Shown piece after piece: positions 56,311-64,000 of a stretch of 64,000 nucleotides of DNA. Origin of the DNA: Scilla litardierei. Taxonomy: Eukaryota > Streptophyta > Magnoliopsida > Asparagales > Asparagaceae. Every line of letters begins with the position of its first letter. The first letter of the stretch is position 1. The stretch is from positions 278,573,871-278,637,870 of the forward strand of contig CM061141.1 in assembly GCA_030789695.1 (NCBI GenBank), read 5' to 3'. The position numbers and the translations under genes are program-made. Under the pieces are notes generated by a model. The model was not told where the DNA came from. It did no database searches and saw nothing but the letters and a program-made list of their open reading frames with translations.

Positions 56311-56656
56311 GACCCGGTCGGGTGAGTTATCACCCGATCGATTGACCTTAGGTCGAAAATTTGATGCTGAAGAAACGCTACAGGCGACCCGATCGGTTGA
56401 GAACTCAACCGATCGGTTCACCGCTCCATACAATTTCCTGAGAACTCAGAGTTTTTCACCCGGTCCTTCAACCGGTCTGGCATATTATCACCCGGCCGGT
56501 TCGTTAATACTGAAATTTTTCCGAGAGTTCCCCCAGGTCACCCGGTTATATCAACCGGTCTCATCATTCTCCACCCGGTCGGTTCATTTGGCGACAGACA
56601 CGGCCGTAAGCTGATACATCCCAACCGATCGGGTGGGAACTCACCCGATCGGTTGA
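56311..56656 (-). repeat. CCGATCGG palindrome array inside Athila
   Basis: Hairpins of the LTR type in the 3' internal region: 56311-56345, 56377-56420 and 56620-56656, with single CACCCGGTC / CCGGTCGG motifs between. Confidence 0.88.
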
Positions 56657-56853
56657 GGCCTTGTTTTCTGCAAAAACCCAAAAATCGCCTAAGTTTCACG
56701 ACGGGAGTTCTTCCGGGTGGATTTATTTAGAAAAATAGATAAAATAAAGTTAAGAAAAAGTCCTAAAAAGCGAAGAAAAAGTTTAGAACATGGGTTGCCT
56801 CCCATGAAGCGCTTTTGTTTAACGTCGTTTAGCTCGACGCCCGTTGGTGATTT

Positions 56854-58271
56854 TCATGGTAGGCGGTACGGGTGATGCCCAAAATCCGGCATCTCTTCAG
56901 CTCCAGAGGTTGTGGCTGTCGGTGTAGTCGGTGGCTGTAAAAAGATTTGCTCGACTACCCTCCCTTTGTTGACAGGATCCGGGGGCTTCTCCCTCAAATT
57001 GGCATCCACCGCCATCTTTTTCAGGATCCGGACCTCATCACCGGTGAGGTCCATGGGTTCTTTTCCTTTTCTCCTCGTGGGAGGAGACTTAGGAAACCCG
57101 GGAGGGATCACATGTCGCGTGACCGCCTCATTAGCCACTTCATTCTTAGGGGAGCCAACTTGCTCTCCAAGGTCCCCCAAGCTATCGGGGGGATTCCTCG
57201 AGAGCACTTCCCAGGCACTCGTTTCAACAGCTTTATCTTCTTCATTCTCCAGCACATTGATACTAGGATCGTCCGGGGGGTTTGGATGCTTCATTGACAA
57301 GCCTAAGTCAAATTCGACTCTTTCTTGGCCCACATTCAGGGAAAGCTTCCCATTCTTTACGTCTATCAACACTCCGACGGTTGCCATAAAGGGTCGTCCA
57401 AGAATAATTGGTGTATGCTTGTCTTCCGGCATGTCCATCACCACAAAATCAACTGGTACATGCACCCCTTTCACATCGACAGGGAGGTCGTCCACTACTC
57501 CCACCGGATACTTGACCGAACGGTCAGCAAGTTGCAATGTCATGCCGGTGGGCTCTAAATCTCCCATCCCTATTCTCTTGTACAATGATAGGGGCATTAA
57601 GATGACGCTCGCACCAAGATCGACGAGCACCCTCTGGATTTGCACTTCCCCAATAGAGCAAGGGATGGAGAAACTTTCGGGGTCCTTGAGCTTGGGCGGA
57701 TTTGCACGCTGAATGAGAGCGCTGCACTCCGCCGTTAACACGACCTTTTCTTTTCTAGATCCCCGTGTCACCAAGTCTTTCAAGAATTTAGCATAGGAGG
57801 GGATCGTCTCTATGGCCTCAAGGAAGGGGATTTGTAAACTCATATCTTTCACCATGGCAAAGAATTTGCCATACTTCTCATCGATTTTTGCCTTGGCAGC
57901 TGTTGTGGGAAAGGCACAACGGGCTTGAATACCTTCAAATTCCCTTCTTCTTTCTTCTTCTCTTCTTCGGGGGTTCCCTCCGGAGCCACAAATTTTGGCG
58001 ACGGGGCACCGTCGTCATTAACCTTTTCAATTGGCCGCTCAACGGCCAGTGGTGCTTCCGATTCTTTGGGCAACGCTCTAGTAGGAATTTGTGTCCCGCT
58101 CCTCAAGACGATGGCGGACACGTTCTCATGCTCATGTGTGAGCGTCAAGGTCCGATTTACCCCCCTAGGATTCACTTCAGGCTGTGGCGGTAATAAATTT
58201 TGCGGTCTCTGAAGGTTCGCCACTTGCAACCCCAGCTGGGTCACCTGATCAGTGAGCACTCTTTGTCCCAT
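56854..58271 (-). pseudogene. Athila gag C-terminus and protease
   Basis: ORF 58271-57849 (140 aa, gag tail and linker) and ORF 57855-56854 (333 aa, different frame). The latter has a leading 'IPFLEAIETIPSYAKFLKDL' and the aspartic protease: V-D-L-G-A-S at about 57620, then 'PIILGRPFMATVGVLIDV', ending before a stop at 56854 with no RT following. One frameshift joins the two parts (about 57850). Athila proteases usually lead into RT-RNase H-integrase, so pol has been deleted. Confidence 0.85.
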
Positions 58272-59615
58272 CTACAGCTTCAGATTAATTTTCTCCTGGT
58301 TGGCTATGTATTGAGTCAAGAGGGACTCAACCGGAGAAATGGCCCTCTGTTGGTCGTATTGCTGCTGGGCGGGCTGCTGATTCCTAGGGGCATATTGTTG
58401 ATACTGTGGTGGTGGTTGTTGCTGCTGAAATTGCTGCTGCTGAAACTACTGCTGGGGCCTAGCCGGCTGATAAGTCTGCTGTTGTTGTTGAGCCGGCTGT
58501 TGGTAAGGTGCCCGGTAGCTGAGGTTCGGATGATTCCGATTGTTGGGAGAGTAGGCTGGGTTTGAGTTGGTTCGTGGTGGAAATGGTGCATTCCCCGTAG
58601 GATTGTAAAACAATGCGCTCGCCTGATCCAACGGTGGTGAGATGTCACCACCGTCGAACTCTCCAAAAACTTCGGATTCTACCGCAGCAATCTGTTGTGA
58701 ACCGGCGCCACCGGCACCTACCATCAATGCGGAGATTTGGGTTGACAGCAAGTCAAACTTGCTTGACAATTTGTCGACGTCTTCCACTCTATGGATGCCC
58801 CCAGACCTTGGTGTGGCTCTCTCGTCACACCACCGTTCATTGTTGGATGCCATATTTTCCAAAATTTGCCCGGCATCTTCTTCGCTTCTTGACATGAAAG
58901 ACCCTCCAGCCGCGGCGTCCATGGAAGGCTTTAAATCGTCCCTCAGCCCATTATAAAACAGATTTATAATCTGCCACTTGGGGAGCTCATGGTGGGGACA
59001 TCTTCTCTGCATCTCCTTGTATCTTGTCCAAGCCTCATGCAAGGACTCGTGGCTGGCCTGGGAGAAGGAGGAGATCTCACTCCTCAGCTTCATGGTCTTC
59101 CCCGGAGGAAAGAACATCGTCAGAAAAGCATTGGAGAGCTTCTCCCAGGTGTTGAATGTGTTGGGGTCCTTCCCCCTAAGCCACAGCTTGGCCTTATCTC
59201 GCAAGGAGAAGGGGAACAGCTTCAGTCGGATCGCCTCAGTTGTGACACCGTTAATCCGGAAGGTGTCACATTTCTCCAAGAAGGAGTCTAGATGCTCGAT
59301 CGGGCTCTCCATGGGTGTACCCGAAAACTGATCCCGCTGGATCCACGTCACCAAAGATGGCTTAAGCTCGAAGCTTTGGGCCGTAATAGCTGGAGGACGG
59401 ATGGCGGACGTGGACTTGATGGAAGGCATCGAGTACTCCAGCAGGGACTTGTGAGGCGGGGTGTTCTCCCCCATGGCTTCAGGATCCTCTCTTCTTCGCT
59501 TCTCGGTGGCCAAACGCCTAAGGGTGGCGTTTATCTCTGGGTCAACGGTGATCAAGTCGTCGAGACTTCTTGAACTCCTGCGCATGAAAAACAACAAATA
59601 CCCGTGAAGCGACAA
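58272..59615 (-). pseudogene. gag: Athila gag, first copy
   Basis: 389-aa ORF 59615-58446, then a TAG and a Gln-rich stretch in the same frame to a further stop near 58272. Retrotransposon gag domain about 95-260 (HLDSFLEKCDTF, LFPFSLRDKAKLWLRG, 'YKEMQRRCPHHELPKW'). CAG/CAA tracts code the Gln-rich region. Start is 145 bp after the PBS. Close to functional apart from two stops and one downstream frameshift. Confidence 0.88.
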
Positions 59616-59759
59616 GTGGGAAAGAAACAGATAAGATAAGAAATAAAAATTAAAATGAGAAAATAAAAAGAAAAAAGAAGAATGCGAAAATTATCGCGAG
59701 TTAGGGATAAGAGCTAGACACTAGGGTTCATGAGATCCTAAAATAACAAGCACGTTACC

Positions 59760-59777
59760 TCCCCGGCAACGGCGCCA
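59760..59777 (-). other. Primer binding site (tRNA-Asp type)
   Basis: Minus strand TGGCGCCGTTGCCGGGGA, six bases after the LTR end; this PBS is characteristic of Athila and Tat lineages. Confidence 0.9.
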
Positions 59778-59783
59778 TAAACT

Positions 59784-61396
59784 TGACGTGCCCCCGGTTT
59801 GCGAGCCGCAAATGGCCAGGGGACCCACGTGAGGGTTTAGATATTTGTAACCGCAAGCGCACGGTGTTGTAGTGTGGCTTGGGGGTCGAACACAGGGAGG
59901 CTAGGATGTGCTTGTGTCAAAGAGGACCGAAATCACCCCGTGGGCGAGCTAGCCCAGATCGAATGATGGGTTGTCACGGTAAAGGAATGCAGGGTATAGA
60001 CAATAAGAAAATAAAACCCGGGACTTTGGTTTCCACCCCAACGAGCGACTCTCGTCGATACGGCCTACGGGTAGGATGGCGATCGGAATTAGGGTCTAAT
60101 GGTGAGACGTTGCCTCTAAAAGTGGTACCGGCATCCCTTGTGCCCGATATTCCGGTCGGTGCCCAGGATGATACGCCGGACTTCCCGGGTTCGATCAGTG
60201 GGCACTCCCATGTCCATTAACACTGATCGACTCCGGGAGCACTAAGTTCGCAACGATAACTCCCAACGTCTCATCCTGCCGCTCCCGGGCGCTAGGATTC
60301 GGCGTCTACGCTAAGGGCGTGAGATATGGCTAGGGAGTCAACCGCCAAGTTTATTCCCCCTTGGCCCAGCGGTCAAAGGCGGTCTTTTTCCTGTCGATGA
60401 CAATAAAACACCCCGTGTAACCGTTAGATTCCTAATCCATATCGATTTCCTAACCCTATGGATGCATCAGGAAGAGCCCCCGAAGGGGTTTCCGCCAAAA
60501 TCCCAGATTTGCGAACTACTCACAAATATTCATTAAAAAGCGATCTAAACGAAAATGAACCGTTAAAATCATAATCAGACAATAGGAATGCGAAGGTAGT
60601 AAAGCAATTAAGATAATACTAAAGTTTTACAAAGATCCGAAAACTTACAAAAACTGAGAAATTACAGCCGTCACAAAATGAAGAAAACAGTAAAAAATAA
60701 CCAACTCCCGAATTTGGGAAACCTAGGGTTCTATTTATAGAAAACAACATCACCCGATCAGTTGATAAGTCAACCGGTCGGGTGAGCCGCTTCACAAAAT
60801 CACAGCGCAATGCGGGGGTTTCACCCGGTCAGTATGAACCGGTCGGTTGGAACTTGGTGCGGTCGGTTGGATCTTGGTGCCGACCGGTTGGATCTTGGAG
60901 CGGACCGGGTGAGGATATCAGTTGGAGCTCCAAGTCTTGGCTATTGAAATTCAGCTACAGGTGAACCGATCGGGTGAAGGTCACCCGATCGGTTGGAAAT
61001 CAGCTTCAAATTTCCAGAGACTTTGAGCTTTTGACCCGGTCACTGAACCGACCGGGCGACTTCTCGTGAGCTCCAAGCTGCGTCCGGGTGATACACGCGT
61101 GCATCACCCGATCGGTTCGAGATGACCAACCGACCGGGTGAGGGGCTGAAAGATGCAATCTTCGTCGTTTGACCCCCTGAATCACGCGTGACTCCTCCCG
61201 TTGCTCCGGGGACACATGATATCATCGTTTTACGTCCCAAATGCCAGCAAACTCCTGCAAAACACGGAAAATACGGAAAAGTGAAAGAAAACAAGAAAAT
61301 ACAAGAAAACACGAGAAAACAAATAAAAGACGGCGGTAAATACGGAAAAACACGGAAGAAAACGCGCGTAAATATATGAAATATAAACGCACGTCA
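59784..61396 (-). repeat. Athila LTR (outer, 5')
   Basis: 1613 bp, TGACGTGCG ... GCACGTCA. Palindrome array 60751-61140, TATA 60732-60739. The outer end at 61396 directly abuts giant-LTR sequence (GTCCCGTCC). Confidence 0.92.
60751..61140 (-). repeat. CCGATCGG palindrome array, outer Athila LTR
   Basis: Same design as 53053-53443 with a few substitutions, some of them inside hairpin arms (CCGATCGG to CCGGTCGG at about 60775). Starts 12 bp from the TATA box. Confidence 0.9.
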
Positions 61397-62384
61397 GTCC
61401 CGTCCCGTCTTGCACAGCCCAGAGGGCAATAAGGCACTCTCCGAGTGATCCCTTGTCTTGTTACACAGCCCAGAGGGCAATAGGGCACTCTCTGAGTGAT
61501 CCCTTGTCTTGTTACACACCCCAGAGGGCAATAGGGCACTCTCTGAGTGATCCCTTCTTGTGATACACAGCCCAGAGGGCAATTGGGCACTCACCAAGCT
61601 AGAGTAAATGATCCCTTGTCTTGTCTTGTCATGTCATGTCTTTGGTTTGGGGTAGGGTTGAGCGTGCGCACTGTAAGAGGGTCTGATCCCCCTCGAACCG
61701 TAAGGCGTGAACCCTTTCGTGTCACACTTGTCTTGTCTTGTCCCGCCATGTCCCGATTTGTCTTGACACCTGTTAGGTTAGTCCCGTAGTTTGGTAGCAC
61801 ACGCTACGACTACTACTTGTCACGTTTTACTTTCCTGCTGCGTTTACTTTTTGTTCATCTGTTATAACCTCGGCATGCTAATCAACCAGTAAACCATTGT
61901 TAAATAGTCGATACACTTGCAGTTTGGTCTGACCCTTTTTGTAGACCTTACCTGACGTACAGTTCCTTCTTTTGGTGATGTACGTCAGGTGTTGAGCCAG
62001 AGTACATCGACGAGACAGACTTACCGGAGTATGTGGATCCCGAGGACGTCAACATAGAGTACGTTCTGATGAGGACCAGACCTTGAGGACTTTTCGGTCG
62101 CCACCTTCATAGGTTACTACTTTTAGTTTGCTTTTTCGATAGTTTGTAGCCATGCTTAGGCTTTCCTCTCTTTAGACTTTTGTACTCGCTGGATATTAAT
62201 TGTTATTAATGAATGCAAATTTCTTCCTGTACTTTCTGTTGTTTCGAACTTTATAAATGCAAGAACATGAAAGTTTTAAAATGGTACCCCTACAGACGCT
62301 TATTGGGTCCGAGCTTCACAGCTCTGGCCTAAGCGGGCCTTAGTCACGCTTCGCCTCCGTATTTTTGGGAAGCGGGGCGTGACA
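61397..62384 (+). repeat. 3' giant LTR, second part
   Basis: Aligns with about 44690-45625 of the 5' LTR and ends GGGGCGTGACA. About 475 bp of LTR (5' copy 44215-44690) is missing between this part and 50637. Confidence 0.88.
61404..61612 (+). repeat. 52-bp minisatellite, about 4 copies
   Basis: One more unit than in the 5' LTR (44700-44860). The last unit in both carries the variant CACCAAGCTAGAG / CGCCAAGCTAGAG. Confidence 0.9.
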
Positions 62385-62389
62385 ATAGA
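62385..62389. repeat. TSD ATAGA (right of giant-LTR element)
   Basis: Matches 41852-41856. Confidence 0.92.
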
Positions 62390-63493
62390 AATCTGAGATA
62401 GATAGTACTGTAGAAGTATTATACTGTCTTTTCTTCATGACTTCAGACATACGATAAACATTGTCTATCTTTGGCTTATCCTCCTTATGAGTCTGACTGG
62501 TACATAAGCGAAGGAGTTTGTACTTCAAATCTGAAGGAAGATCTTCAGATAAAATTTTGGAGATTAACTCCTTACTAGTACTGATGACATTTATAGATAA
62601 ACCATTCATGTCAACAATGGCTTTCCAATAAGCCATTTTATCATTAGTCAGACAAGTATTACTTGTAGATGATGAATAACTTTCAACCTCGGATCCTTTA
62701 GTATTACTATGGATCGTTAGAGTGGTCTTATTAAGACCTTGTTCTTTCATCTGCTTCTTAATATGACATTTAGACATATAATGTTTCTGACCACATTTGT
62801 AACATTTAATATTACTAGCACCTTTCTATGAAGGTTTGTTTTTTCTTTTGGCAAAATCTCTTTCAGAGTCTCTGTCTTTAAAGAATTTCTTTTTCTTAGA
62901 AGAAGTGTGATTCTTCTTTCTGTCATTGGCAAGCTAACGATGGAAGAGAATTGATCTTCTATAGCCAATACTTGTTCTGGTATAATCAGATTATCATCTG
63001 AGGTTTCATCATCCTCAATGTGACTAATAGAAGTAGCAACTTGATCTGGTATAACCAGATCGTCATCTGATGTATCCTTAGTATTAATAACTGAAGAACT
63101 TTCTAGAGTCAAAATTTGCTTTGGTATAACCAAATCCTCTGATGTTAATTCAAGATCTGGTATGACCAAATCTTTCGCCAAAGTCTCCTGATTTGGTATA
63201 ACCAAATCATAAATGGAAGTATCTATAATATCATTATGAATGATATTAGTATCAAGATCGGGTGTAACCAAATCATTTCCAAAAGTTGCCTCATTATCAG
63301 TACAAATTACTGAAGAGGTAAAGACTGTATGAAGTCTAGAAGTACTGAGCTTTTTAGTCAAAGCTTCAATAACTTCGGCGGTTACTTTATCACTGATATT
63401 AAAATCAAAGATGTCAATGGGTGGTTTGATAGCCACCTGATTGGTTTGAATGGGAGCTTTAACTTCCTCAAACTCAATAAGAGATGGAAGAAT
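62390..63493 (-). pseudogene. Caulimovirid coat-protein-like region
   Basis: Minus strand. 63436-62747 (229 aa) carries a run of Asp-Leu-Val-Ile-Pro repeats (about 63275-62979), then breaks inside a cysteine/histidine knuckle of the kind that ends caulimovirid coat proteins: its first half lies out of frame near 62790-62830 and its second half opens the next ORF (62777). 62777-62400 continues with 'DLPSDLKYKLLRLCTSQ' and similar. Capsid assembly and RNA/DNA binding would be the ancestral role. Not functional. Confidence 0.65.
62979..63275 (-). repeat. Degenerate repeat in coat-protein region
   Basis: Six copies of a near-palindrome ATCTGGTATAACCAGAT (variants ATTTGGTATAACCAAAT, GTGTAACC), spaced 34-75 bp, each coding D-L-V-I-P on the minus strand. 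Confidence 0.85.
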
Positions 63494-64000
63494 TGTTGGA
63501 TCTGGATCCTAGCCTAGAGGGGGGTGAATAGACTAATAAAAAGTTCTCACGCAACCCACGAGAAATCACACGCAATAATGAGCACAACTAGAGTAAATCA
63601 GAGACAATCACAGAGTACGCACAGATATACCCTGGTTCGGTCGTCCCAACGACCTACTCCAGCCCCTAAAGCAGTTACTAGTATTGAATAGTGCAATAGG
63701 TACAAAACCATAAGTTAGAGCACGCTCAGAGCACCCTCTACGTCTCTACACTCGCCAGGCTCTCGGTACCCCCACACACAGTGTTTCCTCTCACTATCAA
63801 TCCTAGTAACGCTTTCTACCAGCTAGTCCCAAACTAGCTGGGTCCCACTTGTCTAGCCCCAACCAGACAAGTCCCAAAATAGTCCCCAAAGATGGTAAAG
63901 TTTCCCCTACGAAGATTTATCACAATTGCTACACAAAATAATAAAGTATTGAGTTTAGAAAGCTCAGATTATGCAGCAGCGATGTCTTCGTCAATAATCA
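63494..64000 (-). mobile_element. Copia (Sirevirus-like) LTR, truncated by window edge
   Basis: Starts TGTTGGATC at 63494 in the caulimovirid. 63515-63533 is AGGGGGGTGAATAG, the complement of the CTATTCACCCCCCTCTAG that sits near the 3' end of the Sirevirus LTR (11080-11096). So this is the 3' end of a minus-strand copia LTR. No palindrome array is visible in the part present. Confidence 0.65.

Larger units (their letters stand above)
53700..56853 (-). other. Athila 3' internal region with three hairpin-PPT blocks
   Basis: Follows the truncated pol; near 56780-56830 the minus strand reads GTTAAACAAAAGCGCTTCAT and GGGAGGCAACCC, a block usually found after pol in Athila-like elements. Blocks at 53701-53742, 54981-55022 and 55271-55320 each pair a short inverted repeat with AGCTTGGGGGA-type purines; the first abuts the LTR and is the functional PPT. 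Long A/T-rich stretches between carry no gene. Confidence 0.7.
50661..61396 (-). mobile_element. Athila-type gypsy, LTR-internal-LTR-partial internal
   Basis: Minus strand. LTR 61396-59784, internal 59783-53700, LTR 53699-52087, then a second PBS and gag (52086-50661) cut short. Each LTR is 1613 bp and begins TGACGTGC and ends GCACGTCA. Gag and protease are recognisable Athila; RT, RNase H and integrase are absent. The right edge is a true LTR end inside the giant LTR; the left edge is a break with filler, so the second copy is incomplete. Confidence 0.85.
41857..62384 (+). mobile_element. Non-autonomous gypsy element with giant LTRs (LARD-like)
   Basis: 5' LTR 41857-45625, internal 45626-48264, 3' LTR 48265-62384 with a nested Athila. 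Ends TGTAACGG ... GGCGTGACA, TSD ATAGA. LTRs look about 94-95% identical over the stretches I compared, so much older than the Sirevirus. No gag or pol is visible; large LTRs with a short non-coding core fit large retrotransposon derivatives, mobilised by an autonomous relative. It lies in the caulimovirid between the coat and protease regions. Confidence 0.85.
35775..63493 (-). mobile_element. Endogenous caulimovirid (pararetrovirus), split by two LTR elements
   Basis: Three segments, 35775-38508, 41104-41856 and 62385-63493 (about 4.6 kb), read in one direction on the minus strand once the solo LTR (TSD CATCT) and the giant-LTR element (TSD ATAGA) are set aside. Order: coat-protein-like region, aspartic protease, RT, RNase H, movement-protein-like region, promoter and leader. 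It has frameshifts and stops in every domain and no LTR or integrase, as expected of integrated Caulimoviridae. The genus is not determined. Both breaks by LTR elements carry clean duplications, so the integration is older than those insertions. Confidence 0.85.

Noticed and set aside
56912..57712. 266-aa plus-strand ORF opposite the Athila protease
   Set aside because: Antisense shadow of a recognised protease ORF.

Overview
This is a repeat-dense stretch of nuclear DNA from a flowering plant. The evidence is plant-type LTR retrotransposons (Ty1/copia Sirevirus, Ty3/gypsy Athila, a gypsy family with TGTAACG...GTGACA ends), plant Helitrons, an endogenous caulimovirid, and broken copies of plant genes (plastid co-chaperonin CPN20, Hsp90 activator AHA1, a GH3 beta-glucosidase). 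I cannot name the species. I see no intact host gene; everything that codes, or once coded, belongs to or lies inside a mobile element. All identities and counts were read by eye.

Layout. 1-1567: window-truncated minus-strand Sirevirus-like LTR. 1571-3416: decayed plus-strand copia remnant with a short 3' LTR. Inside that LTR's last bases sits a head-to-tail run of four Helitrons (3417-25593). The first (3417-24206) carries CPN20 and AHA1 pieces and is split by a complete young Sirevirus (9375-21865, TSD GGTGT, two 1.75-kb LTRs, gag, pol and an extra ORF). 25603-26719: intergenic piece with an exon-like minus-strand segment. 26720-32034: second, decayed copia element. 32035 to about 35770: minus-strand gypsy LTR and AT-rich remains. 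About 35775-63493: one minus-strand endogenous caulimovirid split by a gypsy solo LTR (38514-41098, TSD CATCT) and by a giant-LTR non-autonomous gypsy element (41857-62384, TSD ATAGA). The 3' LTR of the latter holds a non-autonomous Athila in LTR-internal-LTR-partial-internal form (about 50660-61396). 63494-64000: another minus-strand LTR running off the window.

The Sirevirus is the nearest to a working element (gag and the extra ORF are open; pol is open, but its protease motif reads D-S-W and in-frame stops separate it from gag). The Athila encodes only gag and protease. The giant-LTR element encodes nothing and would need a partner.

The most unusual signal is regulatory. Clusters of 8-15-bp nested inverted repeats lie just upstream of TATA-type boxes in LTRs of three unrelated lineages (Sirevirus copia, TGTAACG gypsy, Athila), and again inside the Sirevirus and the Athila ahead of their extra ORFs. 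The copia Sirevirus and the gypsy solo LTR use the same motif and the same unit design, which suggests a promoter module exchanged between, or selected in parallel in, unrelated retrotransposons.
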